A DNA stretch of 64,000 nucleotides from Crotophaga sulcirostris (lineage: Eukaryota > Chordata > Aves > Cuculiformes > Crotophagidae): positions 1,832,379-1,896,378 of the forward strand of contig VYZB01000133.1 of assembly GCA_013397455.1 (NCBI GenBank), written 5' to 3'. Made by a program: the position numbers and the translations under genes. The notes below the pieces were generated by a model. That model was not told where the DNA came from and did not search any database. It worked only from the letters and a program-made list of their open reading frames with translations. Shown piece after piece: positions 36,634 to 48,190 of this stretch. Positions within the stretch are counted from its first letter, which is position 1. Every line of letters begins with the position of its first letter.

Positions 36634-39600
36634 AGCACACTCCTAGTAGTAGGAAACCCATCAGTTCTTTCCCAGTAAGATCAACTCACGGGTAATAATT
36701 GATTCATGGAAAAGAAACAGGAAGGATAGTAGGGGAGAAGCACTGTAAAATGCAATACTTTCTACGTAACGCTGCCACTTCGTCAAAGGTGAAAGTTTAA
36801 GAATGGAGCATCCTTGCCTCCCCGAGCTGCACGAGAAAAGCCGGCGTCACAGCCCGCAGCAGTCGGTTGTTTTTGTGCAGGGTTCCTGTTTGTTACTCAT
36901 TTCCCCTCCCTGTCCCAACACTCTGCCTCTTTAAAGCTCTTCCAAGATTCCTTATAGGAGAAGGTTTGCTGCCAGCTCAGAGCTTCCTGTTGTACTCTCA
37001 GAGCCTTATCACTGCAATCTTCATGCAAACTGCAGGGGATTTTTTGTTTGTTTGTTTTTTAAAACCGGGCCATTTCTATGGGCTAAGCAGTCTCTTTGCT
37101 GCTGCCCGAGGTGGTACAATTTCTCAGAAAATCAATTAGGTAGATTTGTTTAGTTTGCAGGTTTCAAATCAATCTCTGCCTCTGTGATTTCTTCAAAATG
37201 AACACTGACAGGGTGCCTTAATCCTAGATTGTCATCAGACCACTTCCCATCACACTCCCAGCCCACATTTCCTGCCTGCCCAGGTTGCCCATCACTTCAT
37301 CTGGGGCAGTTTTCAGAGCTACCATCCACCCTGTGCCATCACCTTCACTAGCGCTGCAAACTTGCCACGAGTCCAGGCTCCTTTCACAAATAAAAACCTA
37401 ATGGCAAAAGTAGGAGAGGAATAAAGTTCTCCTCTTGCATTTCTGACCAGCATCAATAATCTTTAATTTATTTTTTTTTCCAGGTCAGTTCAGAGCAGGG
37501 AGGGGGAAGTGGCAGACAGTGTTTAAAACGCATTGGTGATGGTGCAAGGTGAAACTGAAGAGTTTCTAAGTAACTGAAAAGTCTAAGTCTCCTTCTTGAA
37601 TGTTCTTTAGACACTCAAACTCCTAAATTTCAGTGGAAGTCAAAAGACATGATGGTCTTAAATGTCTAAACCACTTGAGCAGGGGAGAGCAGCTCATGAG
37701 TCCATTCCAATGCCTTGCAAAATGTTGCCATTTGTAAATGAGCTTTTTTCCTGGCTTTCCTCGATGCCAACTGAGTGCAAGCGTTGGCAAGATCCTCACT
37801 AGTTTGTCTGGTCTCTGAACCACTTTGCTGAATGCTTAATCAAGCTGCCTGCCTCCCTCTCCCAACAGAGGCCATTTACACAGCAAGGGAATCAGCTGGT
37901 GGATGGAGCAGGGGAGAGGCAACGAGCTTTTTGAATGGGATGAGAACAGAGCCACCGGCACCTCAAGAAAGTTTATCTGCCTCCAGTGCCAAGCACACAC
38001 AGTGCTAATCTTTTGTTGCCATGAATATTCAAGCCCAGCTGCCAGCAACAGAGGGAGCAGCTGCAGTGGCAGAGCTGGCAGGTCCCCTTGCGGTGCCCTC
38101 GCTTGGCGACCCTGGCGTCTGGGTCTGTCTGGGCGTGGGGAGGGGGAGATGCTGCCTGCATGATGAGCCACCCAGCAGCACAGCCCCACGCTTCCTGAGC
38201 AGCAAGAATCAGGAACACACTCACCCTGGAGAGCCCAAGACTGTCCTCTCTTGCTGACCTGGCTATGCCCAGATGCTCCAGATGTTCGGGGTCACGTGAA
38301 GTCCTGGAGGGAAGGGGTGAGTCCGGGACAAGGAAGAGCAACAGCTGGGGCAATCTAAGGCTGAAGTACCTCTGCTCCTGCTTGGAGAAGTCAAAGTGAG
38401 ACACGAGCCTGGGGGTCCCGTGGGGAGCTCGACATGCAGAGCCCTTCGCAGAGCACAGATCTCATGGCACGTTTGGCAAAGGGGCATTTCTGGGAGCAGG
38501 GCATGGTGGGCTGGTGAAATGTCATCAGAGAAGTGCAGCACAGGTCACAGACAAGCCAGCAGGTGACTGTGCTGCTGCACTGTGCTGGAAGGGTTGAAGA
38601 GCTTTTGTCACTAGCAGGAGGAAGCCTCTCCTCAGGTAGCCAACCTGTCCTTCTCCACAATTCAGGGCAGCTTTCCAGGGGCAGGGCACTGCGAGAGCAG
38701 CTCTGTGCACACTCCATAGAGGCAGAGAAATGTCACAGAACAAGTGTCAAGAGACACCAGGGCAGAGCAGACATCCGTGCTGCCACGGCATCATTCTGCA
38801 CAGCACCAAAGCCATCACAGGCAGTAATGACAATCTGGAACAATCAATGAACTATTTTACCTTTAGGATGGAGTCGTATTCATCCAGACAAACACAAATC
38901 CAATAGTACCTGCTTGAATAACCTAATTTTTGTCTAATTGTAATTTACCTAATTTTCTGGCAAGCTCTCACAGCCATCCCATGGTTCTCTTGCCTGGCAC
39001 ACATCCCATTCGGTATTAGAATGGACACAGACTATAGGTGCTTCCCATGGATTTATGGCTATCTTTGTCCATAGATTGATACTGAACGATAAACAGTTTG
39101 TGGATAAGAGCTTTATCCCTCACAAATCCACCTCCTCCTGCTGCTGCTTTTTCACACTAAGAGGTCAAGGGTTTAGAAACTGATTTCAGACTCCCAAGCT
39201 GTTACCACCAAAGTGCTGATATAGCAGAAGAAGGGCTGTGGATCACAAAAGATATGTGTTTCCAAGAACCTAAAACTGTTTCTTGTGTTGCATCAGCACT
39301 GCATTTCCTTCCTCCAGGTTTCACCTTGGACGAAGCCATGAGCTTCTGGCCTTGGTCTCATTGCATATATTTTTCTCCTCAGTTTTTTCTATATCTGAAC
39401 ACGTTGGTTCCCATGGACTGCAGCAGCACTGATATGTGAAGCCTTGAACTGCTTTAGCCAAAGTGACTTTGATGATCTCCTGTTGCTTTGAGACACTGCC
39501 CTGCACTCTCAAGCACGGTGGCAGCCCCAGACGCACCAGGTGTGTGGTGGAGGGGGACCAGAAGTGAGTGGCAGAGGCTGGAAGGAGATGAGTAAAAGAA

Positions 39601-41833
39601 GGGGAAGAACTGATGGGAGAACGAATATGTGACACACACCCTTAGTGTCCACACCTCTTGTTGCAGCCCTGACTTGAGGGTGATCTGTGAGGAGGGGACG
39701 GATGTGGATGGACTTCCCTTTCGTGTGCTCAAAGGCAGGAATGAACGGTGGCAGCAACGGTCCATTCTTCCCCCTCTCTCCTGAAATCCAGCCCATGGTG
39801 CCCTTCCACAGGGAAGGCTGCACCACTTTCTGAAAGCCCCTTTCTCCAGGGAGGCTGGAAGCACTCCCTCAGCCTGTTGCAGTCTCCAGCCCACTGGCCA
39901 TTTCAGTTTGCTAAAGCCTCCCACTGCTTCCTGCCTGTTTGGTGCTGTCCTCTGCCAGGCAAGCGTCTGGCCTATTCTCCTTGTTTAAATACAGGCAAGA
40001 TGTTTTTCTGGTAGTTGTTTTGTAACAGTTGCTTAATATATTTCCTGGGGGGGTTTTGGTTTGTTTGTTTGTTTTCTTAACGCAATTTTTTTTTTTTAAT
40101 GCCCGCATAGTCAAAGAAAGAACCTGCCCAACCCACAGGGGCACTATTTGGTGCACCTCCTGAGCTCTGCTCACCTAATCCATCCTTGGCTGGGAAGCAG
40201 AAACACACTCAGCCTGCAGAGTTGTCTGCAGGGATCTGCCTGCAGCCTGAGAAAAGTTTGGGGAGAAGGACCTGGCTTGTCCAAAGAGCATTTGTCTTGT
40301 TTGCCAGGTGCCAGAAAGAGGAGCTGGCCTCCGCTCCCTCTCAGGTGGGTGGCAATATTCCTTACAGTTTCTACAACACTTCCAGTTTTCAATTCTGTAG
40401 AATTTCCTCTGAATCTACTCTATTGCCCAGGTGCTGCTGCAAATCATGCTGACACTGGTTGAGCATCTTTAATCCTTTGCACTAGAATGATCCAGAAAGC
40501 AGAGAGTCTTGCTGGCGAATTTAACTGAGGCTTAGCACAGAAAAAACCAAACACCTTAATTGTAGATTTTCAAATGACTCCAGGGACTTCACATAATGTT
40601 AAAGGAGATGTATCCTAACATCTGTAATTCTTTCTGTGGCACTCCCTCATTTACAGTCCTCCAGAAAATCTGTGCCCAGAACAACAAATATGGGCAAGTC
40701 CTGCTACAGATGAACCTATTCAGACCAAAACCAGTGGCATTAATTTCTAACCATGACTCATGCAAAGAAGCCAGTTCTCCACAAAACAAAGACATAGAAT
40801 TTCTTGAGCTTTTATAATGTCACAGGAACAGCCTGGTGCTGATCACCTGGCCTCTGACCCTCTGGCTTTTGTTCTCAGAGGAACACGAAGCCAGAGCCTT
40901 CTCAGATGCTGGGGTGGACAGGCTGTAAGATAAATAAGAGGAAGAGCTGGAGGATGATTCTTCAGCACTCCGTGCATCAGGCAGTACCAAACCCTACACT
41001 CACGAGTTGACAAGGCCTTCACTACTATGGTTGAGCTGTTGGGTCACACTTCAGGAGCAGGGTATTATGAGCCAGCAACCACACGACACACGCCAAGGTA
41101 GCTCGGGGCTGAGCATCCCACCCAGCACCACTTCAGACCCAGGGATCTGGTGCTGTGCTCCCCATGTTGACATTCAAACAGTGTGTGCAGCCTCACATTT
41201 TGCTCACAATGCAGAAAGTACCTTGAAACCCCAGTGGTGGTTTAAAATGAGTGTTCAGGTCTTAGAGCTCTGTGCTGTGGCAAGAGGAAGGTTTTGCAGC
41301 TGCACCAGTGCAAGTTCAAGACATCTGTGTGGAACGCACAGGAATTCCTTTGGATCCCTGAGCAGCGACAAAGCTTCAGCTCAGGTGTAAGAAAAGGATA
41401 AGGTGCATCCCAGGGCTAAAAAGGGATGTTTTGAACAGTCTTACACCAGCCCCTGCCTGACCTTCCTACTGCTGTCCACCTGGTAGGTGTTCAGTTGCTG
41501 ATGTAGTCCCTTTATGCTCAGGTCTGGGCTGTTTAGCCTGCCCTCATTGCCTGTGCAATGTTCAAGGTTTCCCCTTTCTCATGGAAAATCCTTCAATAAG
41601 AAAAGCCTTGCGACATCTGTAGGACAAGGACTTAAAACTGAACTCCAGTTGCAGTTTACCAAAGTACTTCAAGTGCTTGCACTGAAGGGGGGGTGGTAAA
41701 TCATAGTATAGTAAACTGCTTCTGGACAAATCCCTGTCCAGTGTAACACTGCACAGTGCCATTGCAGCATGAGCACTGTCTGATAGCCATACAGGTTTTG
41801 ACTGCTTCTATGGAATTTAAAGCTTCAAAGATT

Positions 41834-41852
41834 TAAAAAAAAAAAAAAAAAG
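41834..41852 (+). repeat. A-rich homopolymer tract
   Basis: About seventeen consecutive A after GATTT, followed by GAGTGAGTGGGAGC. No retroposon body is recognisable upstream, so it may be simple sequence rather than a poly(A) tail. Confidence 0.75.
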
Positions 41853-42427
41853 AGTGAGTGGGAGCAGGGGGTAGGGAACCTAAACGAGTGATGTCACAAC
41901 CTAAATAACTAAAAAAAAAAAGAATCCAAGTCTCTGTTTTCCTGCTTTATTAATAATGTAATTGTGGCCAGATGTAGGTTGCCTATTCTGTTCTTCAAAG
42001 TAAACTGAATTTTAGAGAAAAAAACCCTCATTTCGCAATTTGCTGATGCAGTACATCAAGCTTATGCCAGAGAAGAGTTGGCTGACATGCAAACTTTCCA
42101 GTTCATGCATCTTATGGGTAAATAATCTTTTATTTATGCTTCTCTGCTTAGTTCAACAGGAAACTTTTCTACTGGGTCACTGAAAAACTTTATACCACGT
42201 CTGAAAAGTGGTTCTCTGTGCGCAGAGTACGTTCTGGATTTCAAGCACTGCATCACATGTGTCTGGATACAGCTTGGCACAACCATCCCAGACACAAAGC
42301 TGTGTCCCAGCACTGGTGGGTGGCTAGTGGGAACCTGGCTAAGGAGGGGCAAAGGAACTACAAAAAGGGCAAAGGCATTTCCTGACATGACACGGTGGAA
42401 AGAATGTGCACCTGAGCAGAGCAAGGG

Positions 42428-42642
42428 CTTGACGTTAGGAAAAAGTTCTTCCCTGAAAGGGTGATTGGCCACTGGAATGCGCTGCCCAGGGAGGTGGTGG
42501 AGTCGCCAACCCTGGAGGTGTTTAAGAGGAGATTGGCTGAGGCACTCAGTGCCAGGGTTTAGATGATGGGTTGGTGTTGGTGTTGGGTTACAGGTTGGAC
42601 TGGATGATCTCAGAGGTCCTTTCCCACCTTGTGATGCTGTGA
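42428..42642 (+). repeat. CR1 LINE 3' fragment, young tail type
   Basis: Sense CR1 from CTTGACGTTAGGAAAAAGTT through CTTCCCTGAAAGGGTGATTG, GGAGGTGGTGGAGTCGCCAA and GGTTTAGATGATGGGTTGGT to CACCTTGTGATGCTGTGA. Its 3' tail points towards the minus-strand copy that begins 343 bases to the right, so the two form a convergent inverted pair able to fold into a hairpin. Confidence 0.93.
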
Positions 42643-42903
42643 AAGCAGGGAGGGGACTGAAGCTGGACTAGACTCGAGCTGCAGTGGAGCTGTAATCCCA
42701 GCTGCCCCTGTGGCAGGTGACACCTGAGGCAGAGCCTGGGGTATTCTGTGTGCCTGTCAGCCACGTGCCATGGCCACAGGAGCAGATGGGGCAGGCACGG
42801 CGCGGGGACTTGTCTCTGCAGCTCAGAGCTCATGCAAGGCGCTTCCCCCGAATACGCTCCGTGGTTCACCCTCAGCCCAGTCCTGCGTGTGGACAGACAG
42901 CAA

Positions 42904-43068
42904 ATCTGGCCTCAGGCCCAGCCTTGAGGCTGCTCTTTAAATTCAGTGTCGGTGCAGCAACAGTGTCAGCTTCAGCATTGCATCTCACAGCATCACAAGG
43001 TTGGAAATGACCTCTGAGATCATCGAGTCCAACCTAGAACCCAACACCAACACCAACACCAACCCATC
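42904..43068 (-). repeat. Inverted duplication, left arm (CR1 tail plus flank)
   Basis: This segment is the reverse complement of 46566-46725. The non-CR1 part (ATCTGGCCTCAGGCCCAGCC, TTGAGGCTGCTCTTTAAATT, CAGTGTCGGTGCAGCAACAG, TGTCAGCTTCAGCATTGCAT) is identical in both copies by eye. The CR1 part differs by a few substitutions and one 6-base repeat unit. Similarity fades at the far end, ATCTGGCC. The flank is not a repeat I recognise. Confidence 0.85.
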
Positions 43069-43199
43069 ACCTAAACCATGGCACTGAGTGCCTCATCCAA
43101 TCTTCCCTTAAACACATCCAGGGTTGGCGACTCCACCACCTCCCTGGGCAGCGCATTCCAGTGGCCAAGCACCCTTTCAGGGAAGAACTTTTTCCTAAG
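42985..43199 (-). repeat. CR1 LINE 3' fragment; tail side belongs to an inverted duplication
   Basis: The plus strand reads TCACAGCATCACAAGGTTGG, then AAATGACCTCTGAGATCATC, three CAACAC units, and CACCCTTTCAGGGAAGAACT through TTTTCCTAAG, the reverse complement of a CR1 3' end. It is truncated at almost the same internal point as the copy at 42428. The 80 or so bases beyond its tail (42904-42984) recur beside the CR1 at 46566, in inverted orientation. Confidence 0.93.
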
Positions 43200-46100
43200 G
43201 AAAAAGGAACTCCCAGGAGCCCAGCTCCCCACACACCCCCTGAGCGGGGCTGCAGGCTCCGTGCTCCGCTCCCAAACACAGACACATCAGACCAAACATT
43301 TTCCCAAAGCAACTGCTGTTTGCTCCTCAGAGGGCTGCAATCGCAGGGCAGAAGGAACCCAACTCTTCCTGACAAAGCAAGCTGCCTGGAGGCAACGTGT
43401 TAGCTCACCCCAAACTGTGAGTCACTCCTGAAAAGGCAGACCTCTTCCTGATATGCTTGCACACACAGAGATCTGCACAAACATGCCACATGTCTGAGCA
43501 CATGGGCCCAGCCATATGCACCCATGGATACACACACGCTTCCTCCCATGTGCGTGAGTGTGCATACGCATCCCTCTGCCAGCACCAGATTTCTGGCAGG
43601 CAGCTCCTCCTGCCCTTGCCCCACAAACAGCAGGCACTAATTCTCCCATCTGCAGACTTCACCCTTCTCCCTGCCTTGCTTTCTTGCCTGCCAGCAAACA
43701 TGCACTCTCCCTACCTACTCAGCCCTGCAGCCTCCCCACCCCTTCCCAAACCGGTGCTTTTTAATGGAGCAAACTCTCTGCCCAAACCTGGAACCTTCAG
43801 GGGGAGAGCTGGAAGGACAAAGCACTGCAGTGTAGTAAGAGGAGTCCTGGAGTCAAGGATCGATCCTCATGGAGGCACGGTCAAAGCTCCTTTATTCTAT
43901 TTCCAGGCTACATTATCTAGAGTTTTTCCAAGAGTACATGTGTCCACACAACCTGCAAGCCACAGGTGATTCCATTCTCCATCCCCTCACGATTTGTCCA
44001 TGCGAACAATTAACATCATTCATCCCTAGTCCATCCCGTCGCTTTTCCCCGCCGCTTCCTTGGTCTCCTGCTTCTGTCTCTCCTGCTGCCTCCTTATCAC
44101 TTTGCTTTCTCTTCTGAAACCTCCACCGCATGCCTGAAATTCCTCCAAGCCTGGATGGTTCAAGGGCAAACATCCTTCTCGCAGAACCCCTTCTACACTG
44201 CAGTGTGTACACAGCACAGTGTGCCTGTTCCTGCCTCACCCCTGACAGACACCCCAGCCAGGCACACCTGAGAGCCCCAGGATCACCCCCATCACCACCA
44301 CCCAGCTCTGCTTTGCTTTAGTGCATTGCACATCAGTGGTACAAATGCAACAGCAAGAGATCGCAAACAGGAGTGCCAAATATGCTGATATCTATTTTTC
44401 TTTTGCTTTCTAAATTTGTCTGTTTCTGGGTTATTATAATTCCGTGCAGCACAGTGATACTTTGGCTCTAAGACAAAGGCAGGTGTATTTGAGGCAGCTG
44501 ACTAAAAGGTTAAAATTGGGTAAATACATTTTAAAACCCAGCTTTAATATTAGATGGTCATCTGCTTTCCCTATTAGGTCTGTCTTTTTAACCTTTACGT
44601 AAGCTTTTTTAAACCCATAGAAATGTTAAACTCAGTCTGGAGTGGAGGTGTTTGTTCTGAATGATTGTTTACTTTTTACCACTTTGAAAAAAAGAATGAC
44701 AAATTTGAGTCCAAGTCCTGTAACACTTGTTTAGGCAGCACTACTGAATTCAGAAAGCTTGAAAAACCATGCTGATGTCTGCCCAAATCATGTCTACGTA
44801 GTTGTTGTCAGGTATGATTACTGTGCCTCTTTGTAGCACCTGCTTCCTAAGACAATCAGGCAAATATGAGAGGAAAAAGAGGGTAAAAGGAAAACAGAGT
44901 GTAGATGAGGATAACGCTGAACTAAAAGCATCCTTACAACAAAAACAGTCCCCAAACTGGCCGGCATGTCTTTCCCACATGTTTTATCCTCTCCTCAAAT
45001 CCTCCCTAGGTTGTGTCATTTTAAAAATCTGCAAGCTGGGACATCAAAGAGAGGCTAGGAGCAAGAGTAAAGCAAGCACTGTAAAGAATTAATACACAAA
45101 GATCTGTGGGATTAGTGGCTGGAGATTTAGATCTACCGAGGAGACCGCGCAGACGTGGCGCGCAGAGAGATTTTCCTTGACCATCAGAGCCTCCTGGGCA
45201 AGGGCTTTGCCAGCTCTGCCTTACAGGGTGAGAAGGCAAAAACCAGCCCAAGCAGATCTACACTGAAACAACAGCTGAGTTACCACCCCAACACCTTCCA
45301 CCCAGTCAGGGCTGCCACAAAGGCTGGTTTAGTTTTGTTGGGACAGTTTGTTTTGTTGTTGGAAGGATACACTTTGTCCTTGAGATATTTTTTTTTTTGG
45401 ACAACCAACATTTGGTGCAATGCCACAGATTCCATCAATGCAGGAGCCTGCTGCGCCTTTTCTTTCTAGACTGAGCCCCAAAGGCTGAGAGACCAGCATG
45501 GTGTCTCTTGATCCTTCCAAATGAAATTAGGGAAATGGGCCGGCTGACTTGCATCTGCCCCGCGCGGCACAAAACGGCACCGCAGAGAGGGGGGCGTTCG
45601 CTGGGAAAAGTAATAAATGTAATTTCCTCCGCGAATTAGCCGTGCCACATTGGCTCTAAAAGAGGCTGAAGGGAGAACAAGAAAAGAGCCACTGTCTGCT
45701 AAAAATACCAGCCCCTGACTTATCAAAGGGAGGGGGTTATTGGGTCACACTTCAAACCCTAATGGCAGCAGTTCAAGGGATTTGCTGAAACCCATTTCCT
45801 TCGCTCGGTTTTTATGGGGCAGTGGGTACCTTGGAGTGAGCAAGGAGCCCCCTGTCCCGTCGAGGAGAAAGTGGCTGGAGGACAGAGCAAAGGATGGGCG
45901 GGGAGGGCACCGAGTCGCAGCCCCAGCCCTGCCAGTGCCTAAAGTGACCTCGTGTAGGAGCAGGAAGAATTTCAGGCCAGCAGAATGCAATTACTCTGGT
46001 TGGAAAGTTTCCAAGATCCTGGCATTGACATCCCCACTGCCTGTAAAAAACGCCACAGGGCCAGAACTATAGATTTCTCCAATGCTAGAAAACAGCGCCG

Positions 46101-46565
46101 GAGAGGTAGAGAAGCCTGAAAGCTTTGTAAGCAGCCTGAATTGTGATAGTGGGGGTTGCAACAGCAGTTGAAAAAGATATCTGCAAAGTCTAATTTAAAA
46201 AACACGGCTACAATAAAGGAAAATGGTGGCTATTTCCCCTCATTTCCTCTCTTTTAGGAAAAGAAGGAGAAATTCCCAAATACATCCTGGCACAACAGCG
46301 CACACAGGTTATTTATGTTTGCACCAGGTTATTTTTTTCCCCCCATCCTCATTGCTTTTTACAGATCAATCTCATTCAGGAGGAGGCCTGCATCAGACAG
46401 AACAACACTCAATTCTGCCACTGTCCTGGCACCAGATGAAGACTATGGGGCTACAGTGGCCCCAGCAAAGCCAAGGTGAAGCTCCTTTTCCCAAGCACCT
46501 CCTTTTGCTTCACTGCAGCTCAGGGGAAGGCAAACTGAGTGCTTTGCACTTGGCCAAAATTTTGG
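43200..46565. other. Gene-free sequence between the two inverted-duplication arms
   Basis: No supported gene. At 43500-43570 there is a CA/TG-rich patch, and at about 45520-45830 a CpG-containing segment within AT-rich sequence that may be regulatory. A 12-base palindrome CCAAAATTTTGG closes the block at 46554-46565. Confidence 0.55.
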
Positions 46566-46644
46566 TGGTGGGTTGGTGTTGGTGTTGGGTTCTAGGTTGG
46601 ACTCGATGATCTCAGAGGTCCTTTCCAACCCTGTGATGCTGTGA
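46566..46644 (+). repeat. CR1 LINE 3' tail fragment (79 bp) with duplicated flank
   Basis: Sense CR1 tail: GTGGTGGGTTGGTGTTGGTG, GGTTCTAGGTTGGACTCGAT, GATCTCAGAGGTCCTTTCCA, CCCTGTGATGCTGTGA. It has two GTTGGT units where the copy at 42985 has three. The left edge abuts a perfect 12-base palindrome CCAAAATTTTGG (46554-46565). To the right its flank is identical for about 80 bases to the flank of the 42985 copy. Confidence 0.88.
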
Positions 46645-46725
46645 GATGCAATGCTGAAGCTGACACTGTTGCTGCACCGACACTGAATTTAAAGAGCAGC
46701 CTCAAGGCTGGGCCTGAGGCCAGAT
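46566..46725 (+). repeat. Inverted duplication, right arm (CR1 tail plus flank)
   Basis: Partner of 42904-43068 at a spacing of about 3.5 kb, in opposite orientation. Here the CR1 tail is shorter (79 bases) and the shared flank follows it directly (GATGCAATGCTGAAGCTGAC through GGGCCTGAGGCCAGAT). Beyond 46725 the two arms diverge, with only scattered matches. Confidence 0.85.
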
Positions 46726-47395
46726 GTGCTGACTCTGCAGCGCAGGAGGAAACAATACTCATGCCTTGCTGAGTTTCATCACGAGCAGAAACATTTTGCA
46801 CAACCAGGTGTGGAAGTTTTGTGTACAAGTTTTCAAAACCCAGGGGCCCAATCTGATGCCAGAGGAGAGGAAGGGACACGCTAGCACAGCAGCTGTGCTG
46901 GATTATGTTCATAATTCTCAGGAACGTACAGAAACACCTCCATCGCTCGCATTTCAGGACAAGCCTTGAAAAGGCAGAAGTGAATCCTTCCCTTTGCTGG
47001 CACTCCCTCCTTGGCCCCCAGGGGGTCAGTCAGCTTGTGAGGGGCAGAGCAAAATTCGCACACGATAAAGATTCTCCTCAGATACAGCATTTGGCAGGGG
47101 CTCTTTGGGGGGAAGATGGTACAGCTTCAGTCAAGGAACGGCATTCACTTTTCTTCTGGCAAAAGGCAGAGGCCATCAGTGATACAGGAACAGGGATGAA
47201 GTGCCACAGCCGAGCCTGGGGGTCCTGAGAGGCGCGGGGCATCGCTGGCCACGGCACGTGCCGAGAGCTCTGGCTGTGCACGACGACCCCACTGCGGGAC
47301 CAGAGCTGCGTCCCCTCCTGCGGCTGCTGAACAGAAGAACCTGGCAAACCAAGGTGGAGCCGTCCCTGTCACTGCCTCGTGCAGCGTTCTCACCT

Positions 47396-47481
47396 TTGCT
47401 TTTTGGTTTTGTTTTGTTTGGTTGGTTTTTTGTTTGGTGGTTTTTTTTGGTTGGTTGTTTTTTGGGGTTTTTTTGTTGGTG
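47396..47481 (+). repeat. T/G-rich low-complexity tract at a gap edge
   Basis: A stretch of T and G only, apart from a single C at 47395-47396, built from TTTGG, TTGGT and TTTTG words (GGTTTTGTTTTGTTTGGTTG). It runs straight into the 395-N gap, so the gap probably contains more of it. It may be the tail of an unassigned retroelement read from the other strand, or simple-sequence expansion. Confidence 0.8.
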
Positions 47482-47876
47482 NNNNNNNNNNNNNNNNNNN
47501 NNNNNNNNNNNNNNNNNNNNNNNNNNNNNNNNNNNNNNNNNNNNNNNNNNNNNNNNNNNNNNNNNNNNNNNNNNNNNNNNNNNNNNNNNNNNNNNNNNNN
47601 NNNNNNNNNNNNNNNNNNNNNNNNNNNNNNNNNNNNNNNNNNNNNNNNNNNNNNNNNNNNNNNNNNNNNNNNNNNNNNNNNNNNNNNNNNNNNNNNNNNN
47701 NNNNNNNNNNNNNNNNNNNNNNNNNNNNNNNNNNNNNNNNNNNNNNNNNNNNNNNNNNNNNNNNNNNNNNNNNNNNNNNNNNNNNNNNNNNNNNNNNNNN
47801 NNNNNNNNNNNNNNNNNNNNNNNNNNNNNNNNNNNNNNNNNNNNNNNNNNNNNNNNNNNNNNNNNNNNNNNNNNNN
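47482..47876. other. Assembly gap (395 N)
   Basis: Unknown bases between a T/G-rich tract and TGCAGAAGTACCTC. Apparent open frames across it are artefacts. Confidence 0.99.
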
Positions 47877-48080
47877 TGCAGAAGTACCTCTTTTTTTTAA
47901 GTGTCCAAATTTTTTTGGTCTCATGTTATTAGAGTCCTGCATTCCAGTACAGACTGACATTATTTCGATCACAAAACATTTTAAATGATGAAACAAAGCA
48001 GTCTGTGGCAGAACTGCCTTCCTCAGAGGCACTGTGTGTGTCCAGGCTCTGCTGAGGCTGTGTGATGGCAGTTCTTCAGT

Positions 48081-48190
48081 GATCACAGTATCACAGTATA
48101 ACCAGGTTGGAAGAGACCTCTGAGATCATCAAGTCCAACCTATAAGCCAACACTAACACCAGCCCATCACCTAAACCATGGCACTGAGTG
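48081..48190 (-). repeat. CR1 LINE 3' tail fragment
   Basis: The plus strand reads GATCACAGTATCACAGTATA, ACCAGGTTGGAAGAGACCTC, TGAGATCATCAAGTCCAACC and ends at CCATGGCACTGAGTG, the reverse complement of a young-type CR1 3' end truncated after about 110 bases. It lies 200 bases right of the 395-N gap. Confidence 0.9.

Larger units (their letters stand above)
33220..42427. other. Gene-free unique sequence between CR1 copies
   Basis: No open frame of interest and no recognisable transposable element. Holds the TG/CA tract at 36.6 kb, T-rich runs near 37040 and 40060-40100, and an A-run near 41840. I see nothing else that can be supported. Confidence 0.6.

Noticed and set aside
47145..48086. Open frames across the 395-N gap
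   Set aside because: Same artefact: the frame is held open by N, with T/G low-complexity or unrelated sequence at the ends.
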